Of a DNA stretch of 64,000 bases, positions 8,530 to 17,874 are shown one piece after another. The translations under genes were made by a program, and so were the position numbers. The DNA is taken from NCBI GenBank assembly GCA_021841865.1, contig JAKCDM010000001.1:29752-93751 (forward strand). Direction: 5' to 3'. A model generated the notes under the pieces. It did not search any database. It saw only the letters and a list, made by a program, of their open reading frames with translations, and had not been told where the DNA came from. The stretch is from Pseudomonadota bacterium. Its GTDB lineage: Bacteria; Pseudomonadota; Gammaproteobacteria; Burkholderiales; Burkholderiaceae_C. Within the stretch, counting starts at the first letter, position 1. Each line of letters begins with the position of its first letter.

Positions 8530-10521
8530 TTATGCCGGCGGCTTCGCTGCCTGCGCATCGAGTTCGCCGGCCTGCAGGCGCCACAGCAACCCACCGCTGC
8601 GCCTGGTCAGTCGCCGCAGCCCCTGCTCGAGCAACTCGGGTTGCGCGCTCAGCAGGCTGAAGCGCGAGCGCGCGCGCGTGATGCCGGTGTAGAGCAATTC
8701 ACGCGTGACGCCTGCGCCGGGGCCGAGCAACAACACCACATGCCCGAATTCCGAGCCCTGCGACTTGTGCACGGTCATCGCGAACGCGGTCTCCACATGC
8801 GCCAGTCGTCCGGGGCTGACCCAGCGCACCCCGTCCGGGCGAGCGAATGCCACGCGCAGCGCATCACCCGCCGCGCGCAGCGCCACGCCGACGTCACCGT
8901 TGAACAAGCCCAGATCGGGATCGTTGCGCGTGACCATCACCACCCTGCCCTCGAACCAGGGCTCCCCGGAACCGATCAGTCCGCGCGCGCGCAGCGCGCG
9001 CTCCAGCGCGGCATTGGCCTGCTCGACGCCCCATGGGCCGCGACGCACGGCGCACAGCACGCGAAAGGCGTCGAGCCCGCGCAGCACGCGCAAGGCCCGC
9101 GCATCGCGCGCGGCCATGTCTTCGGCGCAGTCCTCGAGCGCCAGCCGCAGGCAGTCGCGCAGCGCCGGCTCGTCCAGCGCCAGCTCGCAGACCCGCGCCG
9201 CGTCGGCATGCTGCAGCCATCGCAGCTCCTCGTGCCCGGACAACGCCGCGCGCGCGGCGGCCGCGTCGCCGGCGTTCACCGCGTCGGCCAGGCGCGCGAT
9301 GCCACCGCCGAAGCGGCGGCTGTGACGCAGCATGACCACCGACTGCGCCAGCAAGGGGCCGCCGGCGTCGATCAGGCCAGGGTCGATGCGCTGCCCGCTC
9401 AGGCGCCGCAGCTGCTCGGCCGTGCGCGGCGTGTAGTGGCCGTCTCGCGCGTGCGTGCACAGCTCGCCCAGCACCGCGCCCGCCTCGACGCTGGCAAGCT
9501 GGTCACGGTCGCCCAGCAGCACGAGGCGGGCATGGTCGGGCAACGCGTCGACCAGGTCGGCCATCATTTCCAGGTGCACCATCGACGCCTCGTCGACCAG
9601 CAGCACGTCCACGTCGAGCGGGTGGCCGCGGTGATGGCGCAGGCCGCGCGCGTCACCGCGCACCCCGAGCAGCGAATGCAAGGTGCGCGCCGGTTCGATG
9701 CGAGCGGCCAGGAGCAGCGCGGGGACCTGCTCGCCAAGGCTGCTGCCCAGCTGCGCGAGCGCGCCGTCGATCGACTCCTTGAGTCGCGCCGCCGCCTTGC
9801 CGGTCGGCGCGGCCAGCGCCACGCGCAGCGCCTGCGGCTGGGCGGAGGTGGCCAGCAGCAGCACCAGCAGGCGCGCCGCGGTGAAGGTCTTGCCGGTTCC
9901 CGGCCCGCCGGTGATCACGCTGACGCGGCTGCGCAGCGCCAGCGCGCAGGCCACGCGCTGCCAGTCGGTCTGCCCGTCGACCGCGGCGCCGAACAGGCGC
10001 TGCATCCACGCCGCGGCCAATGCCTCGTCGCACTCCAGCGGGCGGCTCGCGCGCGCCAGCCATTGCGCGGCCAGGCGTTGTTCGTAGTCGCGATAGCGGC
10101 GCAGGTACAGGCGCTGCTGCTCCAGCACCATCGGCTGGCCGGCATCCGCGCCGGGCTCGCGCTGCGGGCACCAGACCGCCTGGCTCGCCAGCAGCGCCTC
10201 GGTCCACGCGCGGGAACGCCCGCGCGCTCGCGGCCCACGCAGCTGCCGCGCCAGCTCGAGCAGCGCGCGCGACAACTCCGGCTGCATGCCCAGCTCGGCC
10301 GGATCGGCGTCATCGAGCTCCAGGCAGGCGTGACCCAGGCCCTCGACATGCGCCAGCACCGCGGCGACCAGCAAGACCTGCGGATCGTCCGCCGGGCAGG
10401 ACTCGGCGACAAAACACGCGAAGGCCAGGTCGAGCCGGCGCAGCCAGCCCTGCGCGGCCCATTCGCGCAGGCACTGCATGACGCGTTGCCGATCGGCGTG
10501 CTCGAACAACGGCAGGCTCAT
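8530..10521 (-). CDS. recD: exodeoxyribonuclease V subunit alpha (RecD)
   Basis: Walker A GGPGTGKTFTAARLL; LLVDEASMV; AMTVHKSQGSEF helicase motifs; overlaps recB by 4 nt (ATGA). Confidence 0.95.
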   Translation of the reverse strand: MSLPLFEHADRQRVMQCLREWAAQGWLRRLDLAFACFVAESCPADDPQVLLVAAVLAHVEGLGHACLELDDADPAELGMQPELSRALLELARQLRGPRARGRSRAWTEALLASQAVWCPQREPGADAGQPMVLEQQRLYLRRYRDYEQRLAAQWLARASRPLECDEALAAAWMQRLFGAAVDGQTDWQRVACALALRSRVSVITGGPGTGKTFTAARLLVLLLATSAQPQALRVALAAPTGKAAARLKESIDGALAQLGSSLGEQVPALLLAARIEPARTLHSLLGVRGDARGLRHHRGHPLDVDVLLVDEASMVHLEMMADLVDALPDHARLVLLGDRDQLASVEAGAVLGELCTHARDGHYTPRTAEQLRRLSGQRIDPGLIDAGGPLLAQSVVMLRHSRRFGGGIARLADAVNAGDAAAARAALSGHEELRWLQHADAARVCELALDEPALRDCLRLALEDCAEDMAARDARALRVLRGLDAFRVLCAVRRGPWGVEQANAALERALRARGLIGSGEPWFEGRVVMVTRNDPDLGLFNGDVGVALRAAGDALRVAFARPDGVRWVSPGRLAHVETAFAMTVHKSQGSEFGHVVLLLGPGAGVTRELLYTGITRARSRFSLLSAQPELLEQGLRRLTRRSGGLLWRLQAGELDAQAAKPPA

Positions 10522-13500
10522 GCGTCGGGCTCCGGCAGACGCTGCGACGCAGCAGGCGCGCCGAGCAGCTGGTCCAGGCGCTCGAGCCAGTCGACGTCGG
10601 CCGGCATGGCGAAGCAGCCATGCCGCGGTCCCTCGATGCCGCGCAGGAACAGGCACAGCGCACCGCCGAGCTGACGCCGCGGCTCGTACGCCGCGCCCAG
10701 GCGCGAGCGCAGCAGGCGGTGCAGGGCCAGCATGTACAGCGTGGCCTGCACGTCGTAGCGATGCTCGGCCATGGCTGCGACGAGCGCGTCGGCGTGATAG
10801 TCGGCGTCGCGCTCTCCCAGCGCATTGGACTTGTAGTCCAGCACCCAGTAGCGGCCCTGGTGTTCGAACACCAGATCGGCAAAGCCCATGACCAGTCCGT
10901 GCAGGCGCCTCGAATCCAGGCGCGGCGCGCGATGGGATCCGAGCCAGCGCGTCGCGCAGGCCTCGTCCAGCGCGGACGTCGCGGCCGCTTCGACCGGGAA
11001 CCAGAACTCCATCTCCGGCAGCCTGGCGCGCAGATCGCGCAGGCACGCCCCGATCGGCGGCAACTGCGTGCGCGCGACCTGCTGCAGCCATTGCCAGGCC
11101 GCATCGGCCTCGTCCTGCCAGCCCTGGCGCACGCAGCGCTGCACGAAACCCGCGCGCACCGGCGGCGCATCGTCGAATCCCTGTTCGGCAAGCCAGGCCA
11201 GCTGCTCGTGAAGGAAGCTGCCGGCACGCGCGCCGCGCGCGAAGCCATGGCGCGCCGGCAATTGCCCGGCAGCGCCGTCGGTCCGCGCCAGGTCCGCCTG
11301 CGCGGCGACTTCGTCGGTGTCGTGGCGGCGCACGCCGAAGGCGGCGCGCAGCGGTGCGAGATTGCGCGCCAGCGCGCTGAAGCTGGCGATCGACCAGTCG
11401 CGCTCGAACACCGCCTGGTAGCGTGGCGGCTCCCGCAGCGCGGGCGTCGCACCCGACGACGCCGGGTACATGGTCGTGCGCGGTAGCTGCCACGCACGCA
11501 GGCTTGCCTGCGCGAGCGGCTGCAGCGCCTGGCGCAGCAGCGACCCCAGCGCATCCGCGCCGGAGTCGGCGCTGGCCCCGAGCAGATTGCCCAGCGCACT
11601 CTGCCACAGCAGGCAGCTCGAGCTCCTGCCGCGCAACGCCGCCGCGCCGACCCACAGCGCATGGCGCGCCCGCGTCAGCGCCACGTACAGCAGCCGCAGG
11701 TCCTCGCGCAGGCGCAGCGCGTCCGCGCCGGCATCGTCGCGCGCATCGCCGCAATCGCCGGCCGGCTCCTGCTCGTCGTCATCGGCGCTGCGAAAGTGCG
11801 TCGCGAAGGGCAGGCAGACCACGGGGTACTCCAGACCCTTGGACTTGTGGATGGTCACCACCTTGACCAGGTCGGATTCGCTTTCCAGGCGCAGCTGCTG
11901 CTCATCGGCGGCACCGGCACGCCCGGCCACCGCCGAATCGAGCCAGCGCACCAGGGCCTGCTCGCCGTCGACCGTGGCACTGGCCTGCTGCAGCAGCTCG
12001 GCCAGGTGCAGCACGTTGGTCAGGCGGCGTTCGCCCCCGTCCCGTGCCAGCCAGCGTCGGGGCAGCTGCAATCGGTGCAAGGTCGTGCGCAGCATCGGCA
12101 GCACGCCCTGGCGCTGCCAGATTCCATGCAGCTCGAGCAGCATCTCGGCGTGGTGCTCGAACACCTGGTCGTCGTGCGCGAGCGCCTCCAGCTCGCGCAA
12201 CTCCAGCCCCATCGTCGCGCTGGCCAGTCCGGCGCGCGCGAGCGCGGCGTCGCGCGGCGCGGCCACCGCTCGCAACCAGGCCAGCAGATCGCGCGCCTCG
12301 GCCGACGCGAACACCGATTCCTGCTCGCTGAGATACACGCTGGCCACGCCGCGACGACGCAGCTCGGCGCGCACGCATTCGGACTCGACGCGCGTGCGCA
12401 CGAGCACGGCGATGTCGCGCGGCCGCAGGCGCCGCAGTCCGTCGCTGCCGAGCAGCCCGCAGGTGGGGTCGGCCAGCAGGCCGACGATGTGCTCGGCGCA
12501 GCACGCGGCGAATTCGGCCCGCGCCGCGCCCGCGCCGCGCAGCTCGGTGCCGTACTCGACGACCAGCGCGGGAAGCGGCACGCCGCCGCCACCCACCCAT
12601 TGTTCGTCGCGCCCGCGCGCGCTCACCTCGATGAAGGGCAGCGGGTTGCCGCCGGCGTCGCGCCAGCCGAAGGCACCGGTGCCGGCACGCGCCTCGGCGC
12701 GCCCGAAAAGATGATTGACCACCTGCACCAGCTCCCGGCTGGAGCGGTAGTTCGTGTCGAGCGCGTAGTGGCGCCCGGCGGTGGCTTCACGCGCGCGGAT
12801 GTAGCTGCCGATGTCGGCGCCCCGAAAGGCGTAGATCGACTGCTTGGGGTCGCCGATCAGCAGCAGCGCGCTGCCCGGGTCGTTGTCGCGCAAGCCGTAC
12901 AGTGCTTCGAACAATCCGAGCTGCAACGCAGACGTGTCCTGGAATTCGTCGATCAGCGCAACCGGATACTGGGCTCGAATGCGCTCGCGCAGCTGCACGC
13001 CGTGCTCGCCGGCGAGAGCGTCCACCAGGCGCCTGGGCAAGTCGATGAACCCGAAACTGCGGCTCTCGCGCTTGAGCTGCTGCAAGCGCTGCTCGACGGC
13101 GGCGCAGGCACGCTCGAGCAGTTGTTCGTCGGCGCCAGGCAGCGCCTGCAGCTCCTTCGCCAACTCCGCCAGTTGTTCGAAGCCTGGCGGGATCGGCACC
13201 GCCCTGCCCTTTTTCAGCGAGTCGCGCAGGCCTTGCGGCGCCAGGCGATGCCACGCGGCTGCGTCGAGTTGCGGCACGCTTGCGTCCGCGGCCCGCGCCC
13301 ATTGCTGCAAGGCATCGAACCACGGGGTCACGCGCGCGGCCGACACCATGTTGGCCTTGAAGGGCGACTCGTGCTCGCACTGCGCGAGCAGCCACTCGCG
13401 CAGCTCGGCCAGCATCGGCTCCCAGCGCGCGCGCAAGGTACCGAGCAGCTCGCGGCGCCGCGCGTCGATGCGCAGCCAGGCCGCGCCGAGGTCGCCGGCC

Positions 13501-14162
13501 GCGGCGATGTCGCGCGCCAGCCCGCTCGCGCCGCGCCGGCGCACGCGCGCGCCGACCCGCTGCGCGAACACGTCGAGCTCGGGCCACAGCGCCAGCACGC
13601 CTTGCAGCTGGGCTCCGCGCAGCGTGTAGACCTCGCGACGCCAGACATCGCGCAGCGCGCGCTGCAGCAGCTCGGACTCGTCGATCAGCAACTGTTCGTC
13701 GAACAGGCTGCCGCTGTCGAAAGCATGCTCGCGCAGCATGCGCTGGCACCAGGCATCGATGGTGAACACCGCGGCGTCGTCCATCGCGTCGGCCGCCTGG
13801 GCCAGGCGCCAGGCCGCCAGTTCGCGCATCCCGGCGTCGGGGTGGTCCTGCAGCAGGCGCGCCAGCAGCGGGTCGTCGGCCGGCACGCAGTGCTCGCCGC
13901 GAAAACACGCCGCCGCCAGCGCCAGGCGCCGGCGAATTCGCTCGCGCAGCTCCTGCGTGGCAGCGCGCGTGAAGGTCATGACCAGGATCTGCGCCGGCGC
14001 CAGCGGCTCGCGCCAGGCCTCGCCCGGCTCGCCGTGGCCCAGCACCAGGCGCAGGTACAGCGCGGCGATGGTCCAGGTCTTGCCGGTTCCGGCGCTGGCC
14101 TCGATCAGCCGGCTGCCCCACAGCGGCAGGCGCAGCGCATCCAGCACCGCGGAGTCAGTCAT
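10518..14162 (-). CDS. recB: exodeoxyribonuclease V subunit beta (RecB)
   Basis: EASAGTGKTWTIAALYLRLVLG; IDEFQDTS; GDPKQSIYAFRGAD; VVTIHKSKGLEYPVV; C-terminal nuclease GFADLVFEHQGRYWVLDYKSN. Confidence 0.96.
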   Translation of the reverse strand: MTDSAVLDALRLPLWGSRLIEASAGTGKTWTIAALYLRLVLGHGEPGEAWREPLAPAQILVMTFTRAATQELRERIRRRLALAAACFRGEHCVPADDPLLARLLQDHPDAGMRELAAWRLAQAADAMDDAAVFTIDAWCQRMLREHAFDSGSLFDEQLLIDESELLQRALRDVWRREVYTLRGAQLQGVLALWPELDVFAQRVGARVRRRGASGLARDIAAAGDLGAAWLRIDARRRELLGTLRARWEPMLAELREWLLAQCEHESPFKANMVSAARVTPWFDALQQWARAADASVPQLDAAAWHRLAPQGLRDSLKKGRAVPIPPGFEQLAELAKELQALPGADEQLLERACAAVEQRLQQLKRESRSFGFIDLPRRLVDALAGEHGVQLRERIRAQYPVALIDEFQDTSALQLGLFEALYGLRDNDPGSALLLIGDPKQSIYAFRGADIGSYIRAREATAGRHYALDTNYRSSRELVQVVNHLFGRAEARAGTGAFGWRDAGGNPLPFIEVSARGRDEQWVGGGGVPLPALVVEYGTELRGAGAARAEFAACCAEHIVGLLADPTCGLLGSDGLRRLRPRDIAVLVRTRVESECVRAELRRRGVASVYLSEQESVFASAEARDLLAWLRAVAAPRDAALARAGLASATMGLELRELEALAHDDQVFEHHAEMLLELHGIWQRQGVLPMLRTTLHRLQLPRRWLARDGGERRLTNVLHLAELLQQASATVDGEQALVRWLDSAVAGRAGAADEQQLRLESESDLVKVVTIHKSKGLEYPVVCLPFATHFRSADDDEQEPAGDCGDARDDAGADALRLREDLRLLYVALTRARHALWVGAAALRGRSSSCLLWQSALGNLLGASADSGADALGSLLRQALQPLAQASLRAWQLPRTTMYPASSGATPALREPPRYQAVFERDWSIASFSALARNLAPLRAAFGVRRHDTDEVAAQADLARTDGAAGQLPARHGFARGARAGSFLHEQLAWLAEQGFDDAPPVRAGFVQRCVRQGWQDEADAAWQWLQQVARTQLPPIGACLRDLRARLPEMEFWFPVEAAATSALDEACATRWLGSHRAPRLDSRRLHGLVMGFADLVFEHQGRYWVLDYKSNALGERDADYHADALVAAMAEHRYDVQATLYMLALHRLLRSRLGAAYEPRRQLGGALCLFLRGIEGPRHGCFAMPADVDWLERLDQLLGAPAASQRLPEPDA

Positions 14163-17100
14163 CGGCCGACTCCCCGGGTTCGCACGGCGCCAGCTCGAGC
14201 AGGCGCACGCAGTCCTGCGCCCACGCGCACAGCGGCTCGAACAGCTCTCGCGCGAAGGCCTCGAAGGCCCCGCTGGCGCGAAGGCTGTCGAAATCGGGAT
14301 ACAGCCGGGCCAGGTAAGGATCGTCGACGTCGCCTCCGCCATGCCACGGCGTTCCCTCGTACGCGGCGCGCGCATCGCGCTGCCGCGCCTGCGCCAGCGC
14401 GCTGCGCAAACCCCACGGCAGCGGCTCGCTGCGGGCTCGCCGCCACGCGTGCAGCAATCTCGCCAGCTGCTCGCGCGCGGGCTGTGGCGCAAGGGCCTGC
14501 CAATGCAGCACGGCGTCGATGCCGACCAGATAGCCCTGGCAGGGCACGCCGCACGCGGCAGCCCCGAGCATGTGGATCCACGGTGCCAGCAGGCGCTCCA
14601 GGCGCGGCCGAGCCGAGTTGCCGTCGCGCAGCCTCGATGCGCCGAGTTCCAGCCATGTCGCCAGCTCGTGTCCGGGCTCCCGGCGCAGCCCCTGCAGCCA
14701 ATCCTCGATGCGCAAGTCCCGCTGCTCGCTGTCGCCGTCGCTGCCCGCGCCGATGCGCAAGGCGCGGCGCGGCAGCTGCTCGGCATGGCGCGCGAGCAGC
14801 GTGTTCCAGGTCTGGAGCACCGCGCCGAGTTCGCGCTCGAGCTGCTGCGCCAACTGCTCGCCGGGGCCCGCCATCGGCAGCTGCCCGCTGGCGGCGGCGC
14901 GGCGCAGCCGGGCTTGCAGCCACGAGCGCGCGTGCGGCGGTGTTCCCGCGCGCGCCTGCTCCAGCAGCTGCTGCAGCAGCGCATGACGCGGCAACCCGTG
15001 AAGCGCGAACACCTCGTCGTCGTCGGGCTGCTGCTCCAGGGTCTCGAACACGACGTCCAGGCGCGCGCGGAAGTACAGCTTCACGGGGTTGCGCAGCAGC
15101 GCGACCAGGTCGCGCAGCGTGGCCGCCGGGTCAGGCTGGCCAGCCTGAGGCGCCAGCGCCGGCGCGCCGGAGCCCGCCGGCCGCGCCTGGTGCAGCGCGA
15201 ACCATTCCCGCGCCCAGGTGCGCGGCCCTCCGGGCTCGAAATAGCGGCGGCTGAACGGCTGCAGCGCGTGCTCGGTGGTGCGCAGGCGCAGCAGCGCCTG
15301 CCCGGGCGTCTCGCCAGGGCGCGGGTCGGGCGCCGCGAAACCCGCGGCGAGGTAATCGCGCAGCTGGGACACCAGCACGGACGGCGCCAGTTCGGTGTTG
15401 TCGCGCGCGCTGCGTCCGCACCAGCTCAGGTACAGCACGCGGCGCGCCGACAACAGCGCCTCGAGCATCAGGTAGCGATCGTCGTCGCGGCGTGAGCGGT
15501 CTCCCGGGCGGTACTGGCCGGGCAAGGCCATGAGGTCGAAGTCGCTGCGCTGTCCGCCGCGCGGATAGGCGTCGTCGTTCATGCCCAGCAGGCACACCAC
15601 CTCGAAGGGGATCGCGCGCAGCGGCAACAGGCTGCAGAAGGTCACGCCCCCGGCCAGGAAGCGCCCCGATGCGCTGGTGTCGTCGATGCGCTCGAGCCAG
15701 GCCTGGGCGAACACCTCCGCCGCGACGGCCTGCTCGAAGCGTGCGCATTCACAGTCGTGCAGCCACTGCGCCAGGCCTTCGTGCATGGCCGCCAGCACCC
15801 GGCGCTCGGACTCGTCCACCGGCTGCATGCAGCGCTCCAGCAGCGCGCGCGCGCGCTGCGCCCACTGCTGCGGCGTGGCCGCCTCGAGACACTGTCGCCA
15901 CCAGTCCTCCAGGGCCTCGAGCAGCGCGTGCAGCACGCCGACCAGCGCGGCGTCGAGCCCGCCGACCTCGCGCAGCGGTTCGATGCCGCGCCAGGCAGCG
16001 CCGTCGCCGCTGGCATACCCCAGCAGCATGCGCCTGAGGCCGAACAGCCAGCTGTTGGCTTCGCCGCAGGCCTGCAGGCCCAGGCTGGCGCGCTGCTGCG
16101 CGTGCAGGCCCCAGCGCGCACCGGCCTCGGCCATCCAGCGCGCCAGCAGCGCATGGTCGGCCGGCTCCAAGCCGAGGCGCGCGGCGATCGCCGGCACTTC
16201 CAGCAGGTCGCGCATCTCGCTGAGCGTGACGCGGCGACGACCGATGCCGAGCAGCCACTCCAGCGCCTGCAGCATCGAGCTCGCGCTGCGCTGGCGCAGG
16301 TCGGCGATGTCGAAGGGAACGTGTCGCGCATCGTCCGGCGCATATTGGCCGAACACCGCGCGCACGGCGGGAGCGAAGACCTCGATGTCCGGAACCATGA
16401 CGACGATGTCGCGCGGGCGCAGCCGGCCGCGCTCGCCACCGTCGCGCGCCAGCAGATCGAGCAGCTGGTCGTGCAGCACCTCGACCTCGCGCTGCACGCC
16501 ATGGGTGACGTGGAACTGGATCGAATCGTCGCCGTCGGGCAGCGGCGCGAAGGCGTGCTCGGCCAGCGGCAGCAGATCGCGGATCGCCGCCTGCACATGC
16601 TCGAGCAGCGTGCCGGGATCGCGCTCGTCGAACACGTCGGTGCGCGGCAATTCGGCGCCGGCCGGCCCGTCGGACTCGCAGGCGTCGAGCTGGCGCATGA
16701 AATCGCGCCCCTGGCGGCCCCATGCCGCGAGCAGCGGGTGGGCGTGCGCGTGCATCGCCGGCAGCGGCACGGCGGCCGGATCGACACGGCCGCGCAACCC
16801 GTGGCGGCGTAGCGCCGGGCGCAGCAGCTCGCGGCCCTCGACGATGTCGGCCCAGTGGAAACGGCAGGGATTGGGCACGGCGACGATGACCTGGGCATGC
16901 CGCGACAAGGCCACCAGCAGGTCCAGCACGGCAGGCGCCACGGTGGCGGCGCCGAACAGGCAGACCCGCGGCGCAAGGTCGAAGCTCCCGGCGGCGCCGC
17001 GGCGCAGACGCTCCAGCGCGCGCCGGTGCACCTGCGGGCGCACCAGCGCGCGCTCGTGTTCGTCCAGCGTGTCGAGCAGCATGTTCCACAGCCGTGCCTG

Positions 17101-17682
17101 CCAGGCCTGCTCCGGCGCCAGCGCACGGGGCCGGCCGCCCGCGTCGGGCAGCACGCGCTCGCCGCGTTCCCAGGCCTCCAGCCAGTCGGCGCGGTAGACC
17201 TGGTACTGGTCGTACAGGTCGGCCAGGCGCTGCGCCAGCTGCAGCACCCGCAGCGGATCGTCGTCGCGCAGGAAGGCGGCGACGGACTCGAAGCCGGGGA
17301 GCGTGCGGCACGCGGGCAGCAGGCGAAGCAGGCGCCAGACCAGGGCGTGGCGATCCAGCGGCGAACGCGCGGACAGCTCGCCGGCTCCGAGCACGCGACG
17401 GTAGATATCCCAGACGAAGCGCGACGGCAACTCGACGCGTGCCGCCGCGCTGATTCCCTGCGCCCGGGCCTGCGCGGCCTTGAACCACTCGCCGGCCCCG
17501 TTGCTCTGCACCAGCACGACGTCGGGCTCCAGTGCCGGCAGGGGCCAGCGCTGCTGGCAGTACAGAACCAGTTGGTGCAGGTCCTCCAGGCGGTTGCCGT
17601 GCAGCACCAGCAGGCCCGGTGGCGGCGTGCGCGCGGGCTGCTGGACGGTGGCTGGAGACGGCGCGACGGGCAAGGCGGGCAA
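14155..17682 (-). CDS. recC: exodeoxyribonuclease V subunit gamma (RecC)
   Basis: LLVLHGNRLEDLHQLV...PDVVLVQSNGAGEWFKAAQA...GGVTFCSLLPLRAIPFEVVCLLGMNDDAYPR; first gene of the recCBD operon, overlapping recB. Confidence 0.95.
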   Translation of the reverse strand: MPALPVAPSPATVQQPARTPPPGLLVLHGNRLEDLHQLVLYCQQRWPLPALEPDVVLVQSNGAGEWFKAAQARAQGISAAARVELPSRFVWDIYRRVLGAGELSARSPLDRHALVWRLLRLLPACRTLPGFESVAAFLRDDDPLRVLQLAQRLADLYDQYQVYRADWLEAWERGERVLPDAGGRPRALAPEQAWQARLWNMLLDTLDEHERALVRPQVHRRALERLRRGAAGSFDLAPRVCLFGAATVAPAVLDLLVALSRHAQVIVAVPNPCRFHWADIVEGRELLRPALRRHGLRGRVDPAAVPLPAMHAHAHPLLAAWGRQGRDFMRQLDACESDGPAGAELPRTDVFDERDPGTLLEHVQAAIRDLLPLAEHAFAPLPDGDDSIQFHVTHGVQREVEVLHDQLLDLLARDGGERGRLRPRDIVVMVPDIEVFAPAVRAVFGQYAPDDARHVPFDIADLRQRSASSMLQALEWLLGIGRRRVTLSEMRDLLEVPAIAARLGLEPADHALLARWMAEAGARWGLHAQQRASLGLQACGEANSWLFGLRRMLLGYASGDGAAWRGIEPLREVGGLDAALVGVLHALLEALEDWWRQCLEAATPQQWAQRARALLERCMQPVDESERRVLAAMHEGLAQWLHDCECARFEQAVAAEVFAQAWLERIDDTSASGRFLAGGVTFCSLLPLRAIPFEVVCLLGMNDDAYPRGGQRSDFDLMALPGQYRPGDRSRRDDDRYLMLEALLSARRVLYLSWCGRSARDNTELAPSVLVSQLRDYLAAGFAAPDPRPGETPGQALLRLRTTEHALQPFSRRYFEPGGPRTWAREWFALHQARPAGSGAPALAPQAGQPDPAATLRDLVALLRNPVKLYFRARLDVVFETLEQQPDDDEVFALHGLPRHALLQQLLEQARAGTPPHARSWLQARLRRAAASGQLPMAGPGEQLAQQLERELGAVLQTWNTLLARHAEQLPRRALRIGAGSDGDSEQRDLRIEDWLQGLRREPGHELATWLELGASRLRDGNSARPRLERLLAPWIHMLGAAACGVPCQGYLVGIDAVLHWQALAPQPAREQLARLLHAWRRARSEPLPWGLRSALAQARQRDARAAYEGTPWHGGGDVDDPYLARLYPDFDSLRASGAFEAFARELFEPLCAWAQDCVRLLELAPCEPGESADD

Positions 17683-17874
17683 CGGATGGCGGCGACTGCG
17701 ACGGGTATGCGCAGTGTAGGGGCTGTCATGCGCCAGGCCGCGCGGGGCGTCGCGGAGACCGGTTCAATCGAAAAATTCGTTCGATCCTATGCAAACCATT
17801 CGTTTGATTACGGTATGAAATGTTCCTAAATTCTGATGTAACGCCTTCCCGGCGACCTTTTCGAGCATCACGCC

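Noticed and set aside
11661-15254. 1197-aa plus-strand ORF
   Set aside because: Antisense to recB/recC with their full helicase and nuclease motifs; low-information composition.
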